Below, piece by piece: positions 8,220 to 17,176 of a stretch of DNA of 64,000 bases. Under the pieces are notes generated by a model, which was given only the letters and a program-made list of their open reading frames with translations, had not been told where the DNA came from and ran no database searches. The translations under genes were made by a program, and so were the position numbers. Source of the stretch: Pseudovibrio exalbescens DSM 16456 (GTDB taxonomy: Bacteria; Pseudomonadota; Alphaproteobacteria; Rhizobiales; Stappiaceae); contig NZ_KE383918.1 of the NCBI RefSeq assembly GCF_000422785.1, positions 93,748 through 157,747 of the forward strand, in the 5' to 3' direction. Numbering within the stretch: the first letter of the stretch is position 1; every line of letters begins with the position of its first letter.

Positions 8220-9887
8220 ATGCAGACCAAGAAAAGAACGGGTGGCCAACTCATCGTGGACGCGCTGGAGATCCAGGGTGCGGAACGGGTATTCTGTGTG
8301 CCTGGCGAGAGCTATCTTGCCGTTCTGGATGGTTTGCATGATGCGACAATTCCCGTCACTGTTTGCCGACAGGAAGGCGGGGCAGCCATGATGGCGGAAG
8401 CCTACGGGAAGATGACCGGCAAACCCGGTGTATGCATGGTAACGCGGGGGCCCGGAGCAACCAATGCGGCCGCCGGCGTCCACGTAGCCCAGCAGGATGC
8501 AACCCCGTTGATCCTCTTCGTCGGCCAAATCGAGACGCGCATGCGCGAACGTGATGCCTTTCAGGAAGTGAACTACCGACAGATGTTTGGCTCCATGGCG
8601 AAATGGGTTGCGGAAATTGATCACGCGGATCGGGTGCCTGAGTTCGTATCTCGCGCCTTTCATGTAGCGACATCGGGACGTCCCGGCCCCGTGGTTCTCG
8701 CCTTGCCGGAAGACATGTTGGTTGAGGAGGTCATCGCGCCCCAAGCTCCCAAGGCTCAAATGGTGGAAAGCTATCCCTCGCCTCAGCAAATGGCGGAATT
8801 GCAAACACTGCTGGCCGCCGCGCATAAACCGATGGTCATTCTTGGTGGCTCGCGCTGGACCAAAGAGGCGAGAGACGATTTCACTGTCTTTGCCGAGCGG
8901 TTCAAACTGCCGGTGGCGTGCGCGTTCCGGCGACAGATGCTCTTCGACCACATGCATCCAAACTATGCCGGGGATGTGGGTATTGGTATCAACCCCAAAC
9001 TAAAGGCGCGCCTTGAAGAGGCGGATCTCCTTTTGGTGGTGGGAGATATCCTCTCAGAGATGGCGAGCCAGTCTTACACATTGCTGGACATTCCCGTACC
9101 GCGCCAGAAACTGGTGCATGTGCATCCAGGCCCTGAAGAACTGGGGCGTGTTTATGCGCCGACCTTGGCAATCAATGCGTCGCCAGTTGCGTTCTCGAGT
9201 ATGGCGGCAGCGCTTGAGCCCACCCGAAATACCCCATGGGCTGAGCACACCGACGCGGCCCATCTGGATTATCTGGAATGGTCCGGGGCACGGCCGGAAG
9301 TACCCGGCATGCTGCAAATGGCGCATGTCGTTGACTGGCTTGAACACAATCTGCCTGAGGACGCCATTATCGCCAACGGTGCAGGTAACTACGCCACATG
9401 GGTTCACCGCTTCCATCGGTTTCGAGAGTTTGGAACACAGTTGGCCCCAACCTCCGGGTCCATGGGGTATGGGCTGCCGGCGGCTATCGCGGGCAAGCTG
9501 AAGCATCCGGACCGAATGGTCCTTTGCTTTGCCGGTGATGGCTGTCTGCAGATGACCCTTCAGGAACTGGGGACGGCTGCTCAGGAAAATGCCGCCATCA
9601 TCGTGCTCGTGATTGATAACGGTATTTACGGCACCATTCGTATGCATCAGGAACGCGAGTATCCGGGTCGGGTCAGCGCGACGACCTTGAAAAACCCTGC
9701 CTTCGTCGAGTTGGCGAGTGCCTATGGGTTCCACAGCGAGCCGGTACGCACGGCGGAGGAGTTCGGACCAGCCTTCAACAGGGCCGTAGACAGCGGAAAA
9801 CCCGCGCTGTTGCACCTTCATTTGGACCCTGAAGCCATCACACCAACCCGCTCGTTGAGTGACATTCGTGCAGCCAGTCAGGGCTGA
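8220..9887 (+). CDS. Thiamine diphosphate-dependent enzyme, acetolactate synthase-like
   Basis: A 555-residue three-domain ThDP enzyme. Catalytic Glu52 lies in CRQEGGAAMMAEAYG, where it would protonate the cofactor. The ThDP-Mg motif is GDG (439-441), continuing to IDNGIYGTIRMHQ. The middle segment fits the TPP-enzyme central domain. It could act as a decarboxylase or carboligase on a 2-oxo acid, but nothing nearby fixes the substrate. It is probably not the biosynthetic IlvB, since no ilvN-like small subunit follows. I start at 8220, which has GGGAG six bases upstream; an earlier in-frame ATG at 8190 would add ten residues. Convergent with the Pat-like gene, 6 bp apart. Confidence 0.88.
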   Translation: MQTKKRTGGQLIVDALEIQGAERVFCVPGESYLAVLDGLHDATIPVTVCRQEGGAAMMAEAYGKMTGKPGVCMVTRGPGATNAAAGVHVAQQDATPLILFVGQIETRMRERDAFQEVNYRQMFGSMAKWVAEIDHADRVPEFVSRAFHVATSGRPGPVVLALPEDMLVEEVIAPQAPKAQMVESYPSPQQMAELQTLLAAAHKPMVILGGSRWTKEARDDFTVFAERFKLPVACAFRRQMLFDHMHPNYAGDVGIGINPKLKARLEEADLLLVVGDILSEMASQSYTLLDIPVPRQKLVHVHPGPEELGRVYAPTLAINASPVAFSSMAAALEPTRNTPWAEHTDAAHLDYLEWSGARPEVPGMLQMAHVVDWLEHNLPEDAIIANGAGNYATWVHRFHRFREFGTQLAPTSGSMGYGLPAAIAGKLKHPDRMVLCFAGDGCLQMTLQELGTAAQENAAIIVLVIDNGIYGTIRMHQEREYPGRVSATTLKNPAFVELASAYGFHSEPVRTAEEFGPAFNRAVDSGKPALLHLHLDPEAITPTRSLSDIRAASQG

Positions 9888-9893
9888 CGGCTC

Positions 9894-12617
9894 TTAGAGC
9901 GAGTTTTCGCCATTGGTATCCAGGGTGACGATGGTCAGAGAATCGTCATCAACGGATCGTTTGATGTTGAAGCCCAAACTCCGGCACATCTCCAGCATGG
10001 TCGAGTTCTCACGCAGAACTTCGCCCTTGATGACATCAATCCCATCAGCCTTGGCATACCGGATCATTAGTCGCATCAACAACCATCCCAGCCCTTGGCC
10101 CTTCATGCGAGATTGGACCATGACGGCATACTCGCCCTCGGTGTGGTCGGGGTTCGAGTGAATGCGCACCACGCCCAGCATTTCACCGGTATCGGGTCGA
10201 AAGGCGCCAAACGCCATGGCGCGGGCATAGTCCAATTGAACCAAGCGGGCGAGAAATGGCTGATTGAATTCCTTGACCGGTGAGAAGAACCGCAGGCGCA
10301 TGTCTTCTTGCGTGACATGTTTGAAGAATTCGAGAAGCGCCCCTTGGTCTTCCGGTCGCAAGGGCCGAATGAAAATGGGCGAGCCGTCTTTCAGGTTGTC
10401 ACGCAACTCCCATTCCTTGGGGTAGGGTGTGATCGCCATGCGTGAAGCGCCCTGCCGACCTGGTCGCATGTCCGGCGGTGCGACGGCTACGCGCGCATCC
10501 AGCGCAATCAAACCGTCGGCGTCGGCGACGACGGGGTTCAAGTCCATCTCCCTGATTTCGGGAAAATCGATGGCTATCTGAGAGAGTTTCACTAAAAGTC
10601 GCGCGATTTCGTCCAGCGCCGCTGGTGGACGGTTTCTAAAGCCCTTAAGCAGTCGAGCTGTTTCTGTCCGCTCAACCTGCGCGCGGGCCAGATTCATGTC
10701 CAATGGAGCAAGGTCGATTGCCCGATCGCCAATGATCTCAACCGATGTTCCGCCTTTACCGAATACCACCGCAGGGCCAAACACCGGGTCGTCGGCAAGG
10801 CCCGCATACAGCTCCACACCGTTTTGCCGGACGATCATGGGTTGTATTTCAATGCCGGTTATAGCCGCATCGGGGTGCTGCTCCTTCAGGCGTGCCAGCA
10901 TCATGTCGGCCGCTTTGCGAACAGCATCGCCAGATTCCAGTCCCAACACAACACCGCCGACATCCGATTTGAAGATCAGGTCCGGGCTGGAAATCTTCAG
11001 AGCCACTTGGGCATGTGTTTTGAGGAAGTCTTCTGCGGCAATGACAGCTTCATTGATGTTGGCGGCCAGGTGCAAAGGCACCTGCGGAATGGCGTAGGCC
11101 CTGAGCAAATCGCGCGTTTGAAGCGGGGTGAGCCACTTCTGCTTTTCCAAAAGCGCACCCTGCACTGACTGTCGGGCCAGACGTACATTGGGTGTGAAAT
11201 CGGCCGCAATGCTTTCAGGCGCGGCCATGAGTAGCTCTTTCACCTCACGATAGCGCACAAGATGCATGAAGCTGGTAATCGCTTCTGTCGGGCTGGCGTA
11301 GCATGGAATCTTGGCTTCATCGAGCGCTGCGCGCGGCAGGTTGTGTCCGCAGGCGAGAGTGGCAATCAACGCGCGTTTTTTACCATATCCTTGCAGGTGA
11401 GCCTTACCTGCCTTGGCAATGCTTTCTGCAATTTCGGTGTATTGTGTAAATGCAGTTGGAGCTGCAATGGCAAGCACACCATCACAGTTCTTGTCGGCAA
11501 GCAGGGTCTCAACGCCGGCTTTGAAATCTTCCGGGCTGGCGTTCTCGCGTAAAACGACAGGGTTGTTGGCGTCCGCATCGACACGAACAAGCTCCTTCAG
11601 CCTGTCCCGACTTTCTGCGTCCAACTCAGCCAGAATGCCTCCGGCACGAAACAAACGGTCCGCCGCCACGGTTGCCAGACTGCGGCCATTCGCGATGATG
11701 GAGAGACGCTTGCCTTCCGGTGGCTTTACGCGGGTAATCGTTTCAACGGCTTCGAACATTTCGCCGATGTCGTCCACGCGCAGGACACCCGCGCGCTGCA
11801 ATGCCGCATCATAAACCGCGTCTTGTGTGGCCAGCCGTCCGGCATGGGTTTGTCCGGTACTTACGCGGTCGCGACTTGCGCCCGAACGTAATACGATTAC
11901 CGGCTTGGAGCGAGCCGCCGCGCGCGCGGCCGACAAAAACTTGCGCGGGTTTTCAATGGTTTCGAAGTGAACCAAGATGGCGCGTGTGCGATAGTCCTGC
12001 GCGAACCAATCGAGGAGATCCGAGACATCAACGTCTAGACGGCGACCCAACGAGGCTACGCCGGAAAACCCAATGGCGCTGGACCTCGCCCATGCCATCG
12101 TGGCGTTGAATATCGTGCCAGAGCGCGAAATCAAGGCTAGCTCGCCCTTGAGTGGCGCGTCTGGGGTCAAAAGAGCCCCGAAACCGGCATGCGGCGCAGC
12201 CATTCCCAAGCTGCCCGGGCCAAGAATGCGGAGGTTGAAAGGTTTGGCCGCATCCAGCACTCGCTGAAGGTCCTGAGGCTCCCAGTCGTCGAAGCCGCCA
12301 GATGGAAACAAGGCGCCACGTGCGCCGCGCGCTCCTGCGGCGGACACCACGTCTGCCGCGCTCTCCTTGTCGCCCATGTAGACGATCAAATCCACATCGT
12401 GAGACAGCTCGGGAACAGACTTGGCGGTTCTTATTCGGTCTGATGGTAGCTCGGAAAGCGGCTGCGAAGGTATCCCAACCGTTGTGAGCGGGCCTGTGAA
12501 ACCGCTGTCCACGATGCTTTTCAGCATCTTTTCGACCATGACGTCGGGCGTCTTGTGGGTTCCGATAACGGCGACGGCTTTGGGCCAGAAGAGGCTCTCA
12601 AGATTGCGGATCGTCAT
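9894..12617 (-). CDS. Pat/Pka-type fusion: ADP-forming acyl-CoA synthetase domains plus GNAT acetyltransferase
   Basis: A 907-residue protein. It begins with a CoA-binding domain (LFWPKAVAVIG) and succinyl-CoA-ligase-like domains, continues with an ATP-grasp part (about residues 480-700), and ends in a GNAT domain (about 745-900, RPLRPEDQGALLEFFKHV to EYAVMVQSRMKGQGLGWLLM). Proteins of this plan acetylate lysines, notably on acetyl-CoA synthetase, and are metabolically regulated. The His of THAGRLATQDAVYD (His258) sits where ADP-forming acyl-CoA synthetases carry their phosphohistidine, so synthetase activity cannot be excluded. The universal stress gene upstream points the same way, 95 bp apart, so co-transcription is possible. 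Confidence 0.9.
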   Translation of the reverse strand: MTIRNLESLFWPKAVAVIGTHKTPDVMVEKMLKSIVDSGFTGPLTTVGIPSQPLSELPSDRIRTAKSVPELSHDVDLIVYMGDKESAADVVSAAGARGARGALFPSGGFDDWEPQDLQRVLDAAKPFNLRILGPGSLGMAAPHAGFGALLTPDAPLKGELALISRSGTIFNATMAWARSSAIGFSGVASLGRRLDVDVSDLLDWFAQDYRTRAILVHFETIENPRKFLSAARAAARSKPVIVLRSGASRDRVSTGQTHAGRLATQDAVYDAALQRAGVLRVDDIGEMFEAVETITRVKPPEGKRLSIIANGRSLATVAADRLFRAGGILAELDAESRDRLKELVRVDADANNPVVLRENASPEDFKAGVETLLADKNCDGVLAIAAPTAFTQYTEIAESIAKAGKAHLQGYGKKRALIATLACGHNLPRAALDEAKIPCYASPTEAITSFMHLVRYREVKELLMAAPESIAADFTPNVRLARQSVQGALLEKQKWLTPLQTRDLLRAYAIPQVPLHLAANINEAVIAAEDFLKTHAQVALKISSPDLIFKSDVGGVVLGLESGDAVRKAADMMLARLKEQHPDAAITGIEIQPMIVRQNGVELYAGLADDPVFGPAVVFGKGGTSVEIIGDRAIDLAPLDMNLARAQVERTETARLLKGFRNRPPAALDEIARLLVKLSQIAIDFPEIREMDLNPVVADADGLIALDARVAVAPPDMRPGRQGASRMAITPYPKEWELRDNLKDGSPIFIRPLRPEDQGALLEFFKHVTQEDMRLRFFSPVKEFNQPFLARLVQLDYARAMAFGAFRPDTGEMLGVVRIHSNPDHTEGEYAVMVQSRMKGQGLGWLLMRLMIRYAKADGIDVIKGEVLRENSTMLEMCRSLGFNIKRSVDDDSLTIVTLDTNGENSL

Positions 12618-12712
12618 TGGCAGGTCCCCAACTGCTTGGTCAAATCAAAATGATGCACGCAGGGAGAGCCAGCGTGCATCAGTCATGGAATCGATCAGGC
12701 AGACAAGACCGA

Positions 12713-13543
12713 TTAGTGAGCCATGATGACTGGTACGGTCATGCTGCCAAGGATGTCGCGTGTTGCGCCACCGAGGATGTACTCGCGGAACCGGCTCGTG
12801 CCATAGCCGCCCATGACGACAAGTTCTACATTCTGTTCAGAGACGTAGTTCAACAGGGCGTCGGAGACAGCAACCTGCGGGTTGGAAATGATCTGCACGT
12901 TCACTTCGATATCGTGGCGAGCAAGGTAGGTTGCGATGTCGGCACCCGGTTCGCCGGCAAATTCCTGACCCTTGTCCACGATGACGACGGTAACGTCCTT
13001 GGCCTTTTCCAGCATCGGCATGGCGGCATGAACTGCACGGGCACAGGTCGCACTGCCGTCCCAGGCAATCATGACGTGTTGTGGGTCGAAATCTCCCTTG
13101 GAGATGTATGGAACGACCATCACGGGAACGCCCGTATCGAACAGCAATGCTTCGATGATCAGTTCACGCATGGGCTCGGGATCGTCCGGATTATCCTGTC
13201 CAACCACGACCATGTCCGTCAGGCGGGCTTGACGCAGGACGGGATCCAGAGAGCCTCCGGTAACCATTTCTTCAGTGCGGGTTTCGCCGCTGATGCCAGC
13301 CAGTTTGACATATTCTTCATACTTGGCGAGAGACTTCTTGGCCGCTGCAACGGCTTGGTCATGCGCCATCTGCAAGAAATCGGCAGGCATTGGAGCTGCA
13401 ATGAAGCCCGGCACAATCGGCTCGAAAGCAAGTGCAAGACCCGTTGCGTGAGCGCCTTCTCGGGCGGCCAATGCGACACCGACCTTGGAAGCCGGCTGCT
13501 CACCATTCAGATCCGTGACGATGATGATGTCCTTGATTGCCAT
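12713..13543 (-). CDS. Tandem universal stress protein (UspA family)
   Basis: A 276-residue cytoplasmic protein with two Usp domains (about 1-145 and 155-276). The second carries the ATP-binding pattern G-x2-G-x9-G-x-T in GGYGTSRFREYILGGAT. The first lacks a complete version of it, so nucleotide binding may be limited to one half. The 5' region shows an Fnr-type box and a well-placed -10 element, consistent with induction at low oxygen, as known for several Usp proteins. It may be co-transcribed with the Pat-like gene downstream, linking protein acetylation to the same stress response (inference). Confidence 0.93.
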   Translation of the reverse strand: MAIKDIIIVTDLNGEQPASKVGVALAAREGAHATGLALAFEPIVPGFIAAPMPADFLQMAHDQAVAAAKKSLAKYEEYVKLAGISGETRTEEMVTGGSLDPVLRQARLTDMVVVGQDNPDDPEPMRELIIEALLFDTGVPVMVVPYISKGDFDPQHVMIAWDGSATCARAVHAAMPMLEKAKDVTVVIVDKGQEFAGEPGADIATYLARHDIEVNVQIISNPQVAVSDALLNYVSEQNVELVVMGGYGTSRFREYILGGATRDILGSMTVPVIMAH

Positions 13544-13606
13544 TTGCTTTATCTCCCTGCCTGTTTCGGGCGGTACTGCTTTGTGGGGACTAACCCGACA
13601 GTACTT

Positions 13607-13648
13607 ATACTAGAAACTGCCGCTTGCGGCATCCTTGATGCGCGTCAA
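13607..13648 (-). promoter_or_regulatory. Class II Fnr-type promoter of the universal stress gene
   Basis: TTGATGCGCGTCAA (13635-13648) is a TTGAT-N4-GTCAA box. If its centre is at -41.5, as in class II Fnr promoters, transcription starts near 13600 and the -10 hexamer should span 13607-13612. On the minus strand those bases read TAGTAT, a good match to TATAAT. Box, spacing and -10 agree with one another, which makes this stronger than an isolated box. Confidence 0.75.
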
Positions 13649-13970
13649 ATGGCACGTTTTATGATCTCCCTGAGAAACAACAGTTTCCCACGGGAAACAT
13701 ATATCAGCAATATCAAATAGGCGCGAATACATGCCAAGGTGGTGGAATTACGTGGACTGATTCCGTTGGCGCGCCATGTTCCCCAGTGATCCTTGAATTC
13801 ATTGGGAAATGTAGAAAGAAAGAACCCTACGTTATCCTATTAAACCTTTGGGTGAAGCGGTTTATTTTTCTCTCCTATGTGTTAAAAATAAGCATCATTA
13901 CGAATAGGGGAGACCCGTATGCTTGGGAGAGAGCTGCGTGCGGGTGGCTATAACATGGGAGCGAAATTCA
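13649..13970. other. Intergenic region between usp and the TRAP genes
   Basis: I find no convincing gene in these 322 bp. The stretch is AT-rich towards its right end and should contain the TRAP operon promoter, but I cannot assign -35/-10 boxes with confidence. A short repeat of GTTTCCCACGGGAAAC type (GTTTCCC and GGGAAAC arms, near 13682-13697) is a small inverted repeat that could be an operator. Confidence 0.4.
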
Positions 13971-14987
13971 ATGACACTTCTCAAGAGTACCACCGCAGTT
14001 CTTGCGTTGACGCTGGGCGCGTCCTTTACTGCAGAAGCCTTTGCAGCTGACCTTACGTGGAATGTGTCGCTATGGGGCAAGCGCCGCGCATTTACAGAGC
14101 ATATTGAAAAGCTCGCTCAAGAGGTTGCGGAACGTACCGATGGTCGTTTTGAAATAAAGTTGCATTACGGTGGTGCGCTGTCCAAATCTCGCGAGAACCT
14201 GGACGGCATTGCGATTGGGGCCTTCGAGATGGCCCAGTTCTGTGCCTCATATCATGCAGACAAAAACCCGACCTTGACCGTTACCGAACTGCCGTTCCTC
14301 GGTGTTCCGGATCTGGAAACGCAGATCAAGGTGGACTTGGCGCTCTATGAACATCCGGCGGTGCAAAAAGACCTCGCGCGTTGGAATGCAAAACCGATCA
14401 TGTCCTCGCCCATGCCGCAATACAATTTCCTTGGCAGCGGTGATGCCCCGCAGACAGTCACTGATTTTGAGGGCATGCGTGTGCGGGCGCTGGGCGGTAT
14501 CGGCAGCGCCATGGAGATTGTCGGGGCCGTGCCAACCTCCGTAACCGCAGCAGAAGCTTATCAGGCACTTGATTCCGGAACGGTAAAGGCGGTGTCTTTT
14601 GCACCACACGCCCATCTCGCTTTCAATACCATTGAAGCGGGCAACTGGTGGACCACCAACCTGAACCCGGGCACCGTGCATTGCCCTGTGGTGGTGAACA
14701 CGGATGCCTACGAGATGTTGCCAGAGGAGTTCCGTGTTGCGCTTGACGAGTCCATCGAACCCGCTTTGCAGCACTATCTGGAAACCTACGCTGCCGTCTA
14801 CGACAAGTTCTACCCAACTCTGGAAGAAAACGGTGTAGAGCAAATCACCTTTACGGATGAGGAACTGGCCAACTTCAAGAACAAAGCCGCTCAGCCGGTT
14901 TGGGATGCCTGGTTGGCTGATATGGAGTCCAAAGGGGTTCCTGGCGAAGAACTGCTGCAGCTCGTTCAGACCAAGATGTCTGAGTAA
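13971..14987 (+). CDS. TRAP transporter substrate-binding protein (DctP family)
   Basis: A 338-residue periplasmic binding protein. The first 24 residues or so are a signal peptide (hydrophobic VLALTLGASFTAEAFA, with cleavage near AFA-AD). The body has DctP features such as ALSKSRENLDGIAIGAFEMA and MRVRALGGIGSAMEIVGAVP, the latter containing the usual carboxylate-binding Arg region. It delivers an organic acid or a similar solute to the DctQM permease encoded next. The ligand cannot be read from sequence. I start at the ATG at 13971, preceded by GGGAG and followed directly by the signal peptide. A strong hairpin follows the gene. Confidence 0.93.
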   Translation: MTLLKSTTAVLALTLGASFTAEAFAADLTWNVSLWGKRRAFTEHIEKLAQEVAERTDGRFEIKLHYGGALSKSRENLDGIAIGAFEMAQFCASYHADKNPTLTVTELPFLGVPDLETQIKVDLALYEHPAVQKDLARWNAKPIMSSPMPQYNFLGSGDAPQTVTDFEGMRVRALGGIGSAMEIVGAVPTSVTAAEAYQALDSGTVKAVSFAPHAHLAFNTIEAGNWWTTNLNPGTVHCPVVVNTDAYEMLPEEFRVALDESIEPALQHYLETYAAVYDKFYPTLEENGVEQITFTDEELANFKNKAAQPVWDAWLADMESKGVPGEELLQLVQTKMSE

Positions 14988-15006
14988 CGACTGTCACATC
15001 CACGTT

Positions 15007-15040
15007 GGGGCCCCACCGTCTTTGGCGGCGGGGCCCCTTT
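15007..15040 (+). terminator. Strong hairpin between the TRAP binding-protein and permease genes
   Basis: The arms GGGGCCCCACCGTC (15007-15020) and GGCGGCGGGGCCCC (15024-15037) pair over about 14 bp with one mismatch around a TTT loop, followed by TTT. It can act as a partial terminator or mRNA stabiliser, giving more binding protein than permease, a common arrangement in such operons. Confidence 0.8.
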
Positions 15041-15095
15041 GCATTCGGGTGCTTTTCGCGGGCGGTCGCACCCAACTCTGACGGGTAGCCAACAC

Positions 15096-15734
15096 ATGAC
15101 ACCATTAGACACCAATGCCACGAACGGCGAGGACCGCAGATATCTGCAGTTCACCGGCGTACTCGGGCGCGTTGAGAACCTGTTCAACCTGATTGCGGCA
15201 ACCAGCATCCTGCTATTGATGCTACTGGCTGTTGCGCAGGTCGTTGGACGCAATCTCTTGAACCAACCGGTCCCAGGGTTCATTGACTTTACAGAACAAG
15301 CGATGGCGGTCTTCGCCTTCATGGGGGTGGCCTACTGCCAACGCGTTGGAGGACACATCCGAATGGAACTTTTGCTCGGCCGCTTCACCGGGAGGGGGCT
15401 CTGGATTGTAGAGTTCTTGGGTGTTCTCCTGATTCTGTTTGTAGTTTCCATCCTGATCTTTGGTGCCTACATGCACTTCGACCGTTCATGGACCCTTGGC
15501 GACAGTACCATTGATGTGGGTCTGCCCACTTGGCCGTCAAAACTCATCGTGCCGGTAGCTTTGAGCGTGTTGTGGCTGCGTCTATGCCTGCAGTTGTACG
15601 GGTATGGCCGCATGATAGCTGATCCCACCAGGCCCTTGTTGGACTTGCCGCATATTCACAATGCCGCAGAACATGCCCAAGCAGAAATCGAGGAAGCCTT
15701 TCTTGAAGAACATCAGGAAGGAGCCGCGCGATGA
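15096..15734 (+). CDS. TRAP transporter small permease (DctQ family)
   Basis: A 212-residue protein with four hydrophobic segments, fitting the DctQ fold. The motif FTEQAMAVFAFMGVAYCQRVGG, around residues 65-85, is typical of the family. It forms the transporter complex with DctM and is driven by a sodium or proton gradient. I start at 15096 because an earlier frame would run through the preceding hairpin. The last bases overlap the next start (ATGA). The tail after residue 185 is acidic and hydrophilic and probably cytoplasmic. Confidence 0.9.
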   Translation: MTPLDTNATNGEDRRYLQFTGVLGRVENLFNLIAATSILLLMLLAVAQVVGRNLLNQPVPGFIDFTEQAMAVFAFMGVAYCQRVGGHIRMELLLGRFTGRGLWIVEFLGVLLILFVVSILIFGAYMHFDRSWTLGDSTIDVGLPTWPSKLIVPVALSVLWLRLCLQLYGYGRMIADPTRPLLDLPHIHNAAEHAQAEIEEAFLEEHQEGAAR

Positions 15735-17098
15735 CGCCGTTTGATGTTGGCCTGATCATGACAGGCGTCCTTTTGATTCTTGTGGTCTTTGGGGTGCGTG
15801 TGGCATTTGCCGCCGCTTTCGTCGGCATTGTAGGGATGATCGCCATCTTCTCAATGCGCATGGGGTTTGAGCGCGGTTTCATAGTGGCGCTCAAGATGGC
15901 CGGGACCATTCCTCATTCCAAGTCCGTCACCTATGCTCTGTCAGTGCTCCCCACGTTTATTCTGATTGGTTTTCTTGCTTACTATGCAGGCCTGACAAAA
16001 CACCTGTTTGAAGCGTCAAAACGTTGGTTGGGCTGGCTTCCGGGCGGGATGGCCATTGGTACTGTTTTCGCCACCGCGGGCTTTGCGGCCGTCTCAGGGG
16101 CGTCGACTGCAACCTCAGCCGTATTTGCCCGAGTTGCGATCCCGGAAATGTTGGATGCAGGTTATTCACCTCGCCTTTCTGCAGCCGTGGTCGCGGCTGG
16201 TGGAACATTGGCCTCGCTTATTCCTCCCTCCGCCATTCTCGTGATCTACGCCATTCTGGTTGAGGAATCAGTTGGCAAATTGCTTATGGCTGGGTTTCTG
16301 CCGGGGGTCGTGTCAGTCCTGATCTACGGCATCATCATCTATGTCATGGCCAAGTGGCAGGGTGGAGCACCCGCCATCAAGGGGTTCACCTGGGGACAAC
16401 GGTTCCGTGCCGTGCCGGGCACCTTGCCCATAATTGGCGTGATCGCGATCATTTTTTCCAGTCTGTATTTCGGCTTTGCCACTCCTACCGAGGCCGGGTC
16501 GTTGGGGGCATTTGTGGTCCTTCTCACAGCCTTTTACAGGGGCATGCGCACGAAGCAGCTGTTTCAGGCACTACACGAGACAGCCAAGCTCACCGTGATG
16601 ATTTTCACCCTGATCTGGGGTGTCTTGGTCTATGTGCGTTTTCTCGGATTTGCTGGCCTGCCGGACGCCTTCAAGGATTTCATCGTCAGTCTTGATTTTG
16701 CTCCGATTTTGATCGTGCTGTGTATTCTGTTGGGATACGCCGTCCTTGGCATGTTCATGGATGCGATCGGCATGTTGGTGCTCACACTGCCAGTTGTGTT
16801 TCCGGCTATTATTGCGCTGAATGGCGGGGCAGATGTCGCCGCGGCGGACAGTGCCCTTGGCATGTCGGGAGCTGCCTGTGCAATCTGGTTCGGTATTATT
16901 GTTGTCAAGATGGCGGAGCTCTGTCTGATTACGCCGCCCATTGGTCTTAACTGCTTCGTCGTGTCAGGTGTGCGTCCAGATATTCCGGTTCAGGAGGTGT
17001 TTCGCGGCTGTCTGCCGTTTTTCGTGGCCGACGTTGTTACCGTTGGAGTGCTGGTTGCTTTTCCGGCAATCATTACAATTCTTCCGTCACTCATGTGA
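15731..17098 (+). CDS. TRAP transporter large permease (DctM family)
   Basis: A 455-residue polytopic protein of the DctM family, with about a dozen hydrophobic segments. Family blocks include GGMAIGTVFATAGFAAVSGA, followed by STATSAVFARVAIPEM, and LASLIPPSAILVIYAIL. It is the transport channel of the tripartite system. The start overlaps the dctQ stop by four bases, so translation is coupled. A bidirectional terminator follows 26 bp later, ending the three-gene unit. Confidence 0.95.
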   Translation: MTPFDVGLIMTGVLLILVVFGVRVAFAAAFVGIVGMIAIFSMRMGFERGFIVALKMAGTIPHSKSVTYALSVLPTFILIGFLAYYAGLTKHLFEASKRWLGWLPGGMAIGTVFATAGFAAVSGASTATSAVFARVAIPEMLDAGYSPRLSAAVVAAGGTLASLIPPSAILVIYAILVEESVGKLLMAGFLPGVVSVLIYGIIIYVMAKWQGGAPAIKGFTWGQRFRAVPGTLPIIGVIAIIFSSLYFGFATPTEAGSLGAFVVLLTAFYRGMRTKQLFQALHETAKLTVMIFTLIWGVLVYVRFLGFAGLPDAFKDFIVSLDFAPILIVLCILLGYAVLGMFMDAIGMLVLTLPVVFPAIIALNGGADVAAADSALGMSGAACAIWFGIIVVKMAELCLITPPIGLNCFVVSGVRPDIPVQEVFRGCLPFFVADVVTVGVLVAFPAIITILPSLM

Positions 17099-17124
17099 GA
17101 CGATACGGCGTGACCGATGAAAAA

Positions 17125-17152
17125 AGAGGCGCAAACGGTCGTTTGCGCCTCT
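17125..17152. terminator. Bidirectional intrinsic terminator between dctM and xseA
   Basis: AGAGGCGCAAAC and GTTTGCGCCTCT form a perfect 12-bp stem around GGTC. A run of A precedes the stem, which is a T-run for the xseA direction, and a CT-rich stretch follows. The two genes converge here, so it can serve both. Confidence 0.88.
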
Positions 17153-17176
17153 CTCTGTGTCAGGGTAGTGTCTGGC

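Noticed and set aside
12617..13720. A 367-codon frame opposite the universal stress gene
   Set aside because: The opposite strand encodes a clear tandem Usp protein, and this frame has no domain and runs across the promoter region.
13971..17098. Naming the TRAP genes as the C4-dicarboxylate system dctPQM
   Set aside because: The family is certain, but the ligand cannot be read from sequence, so no symbol was given.
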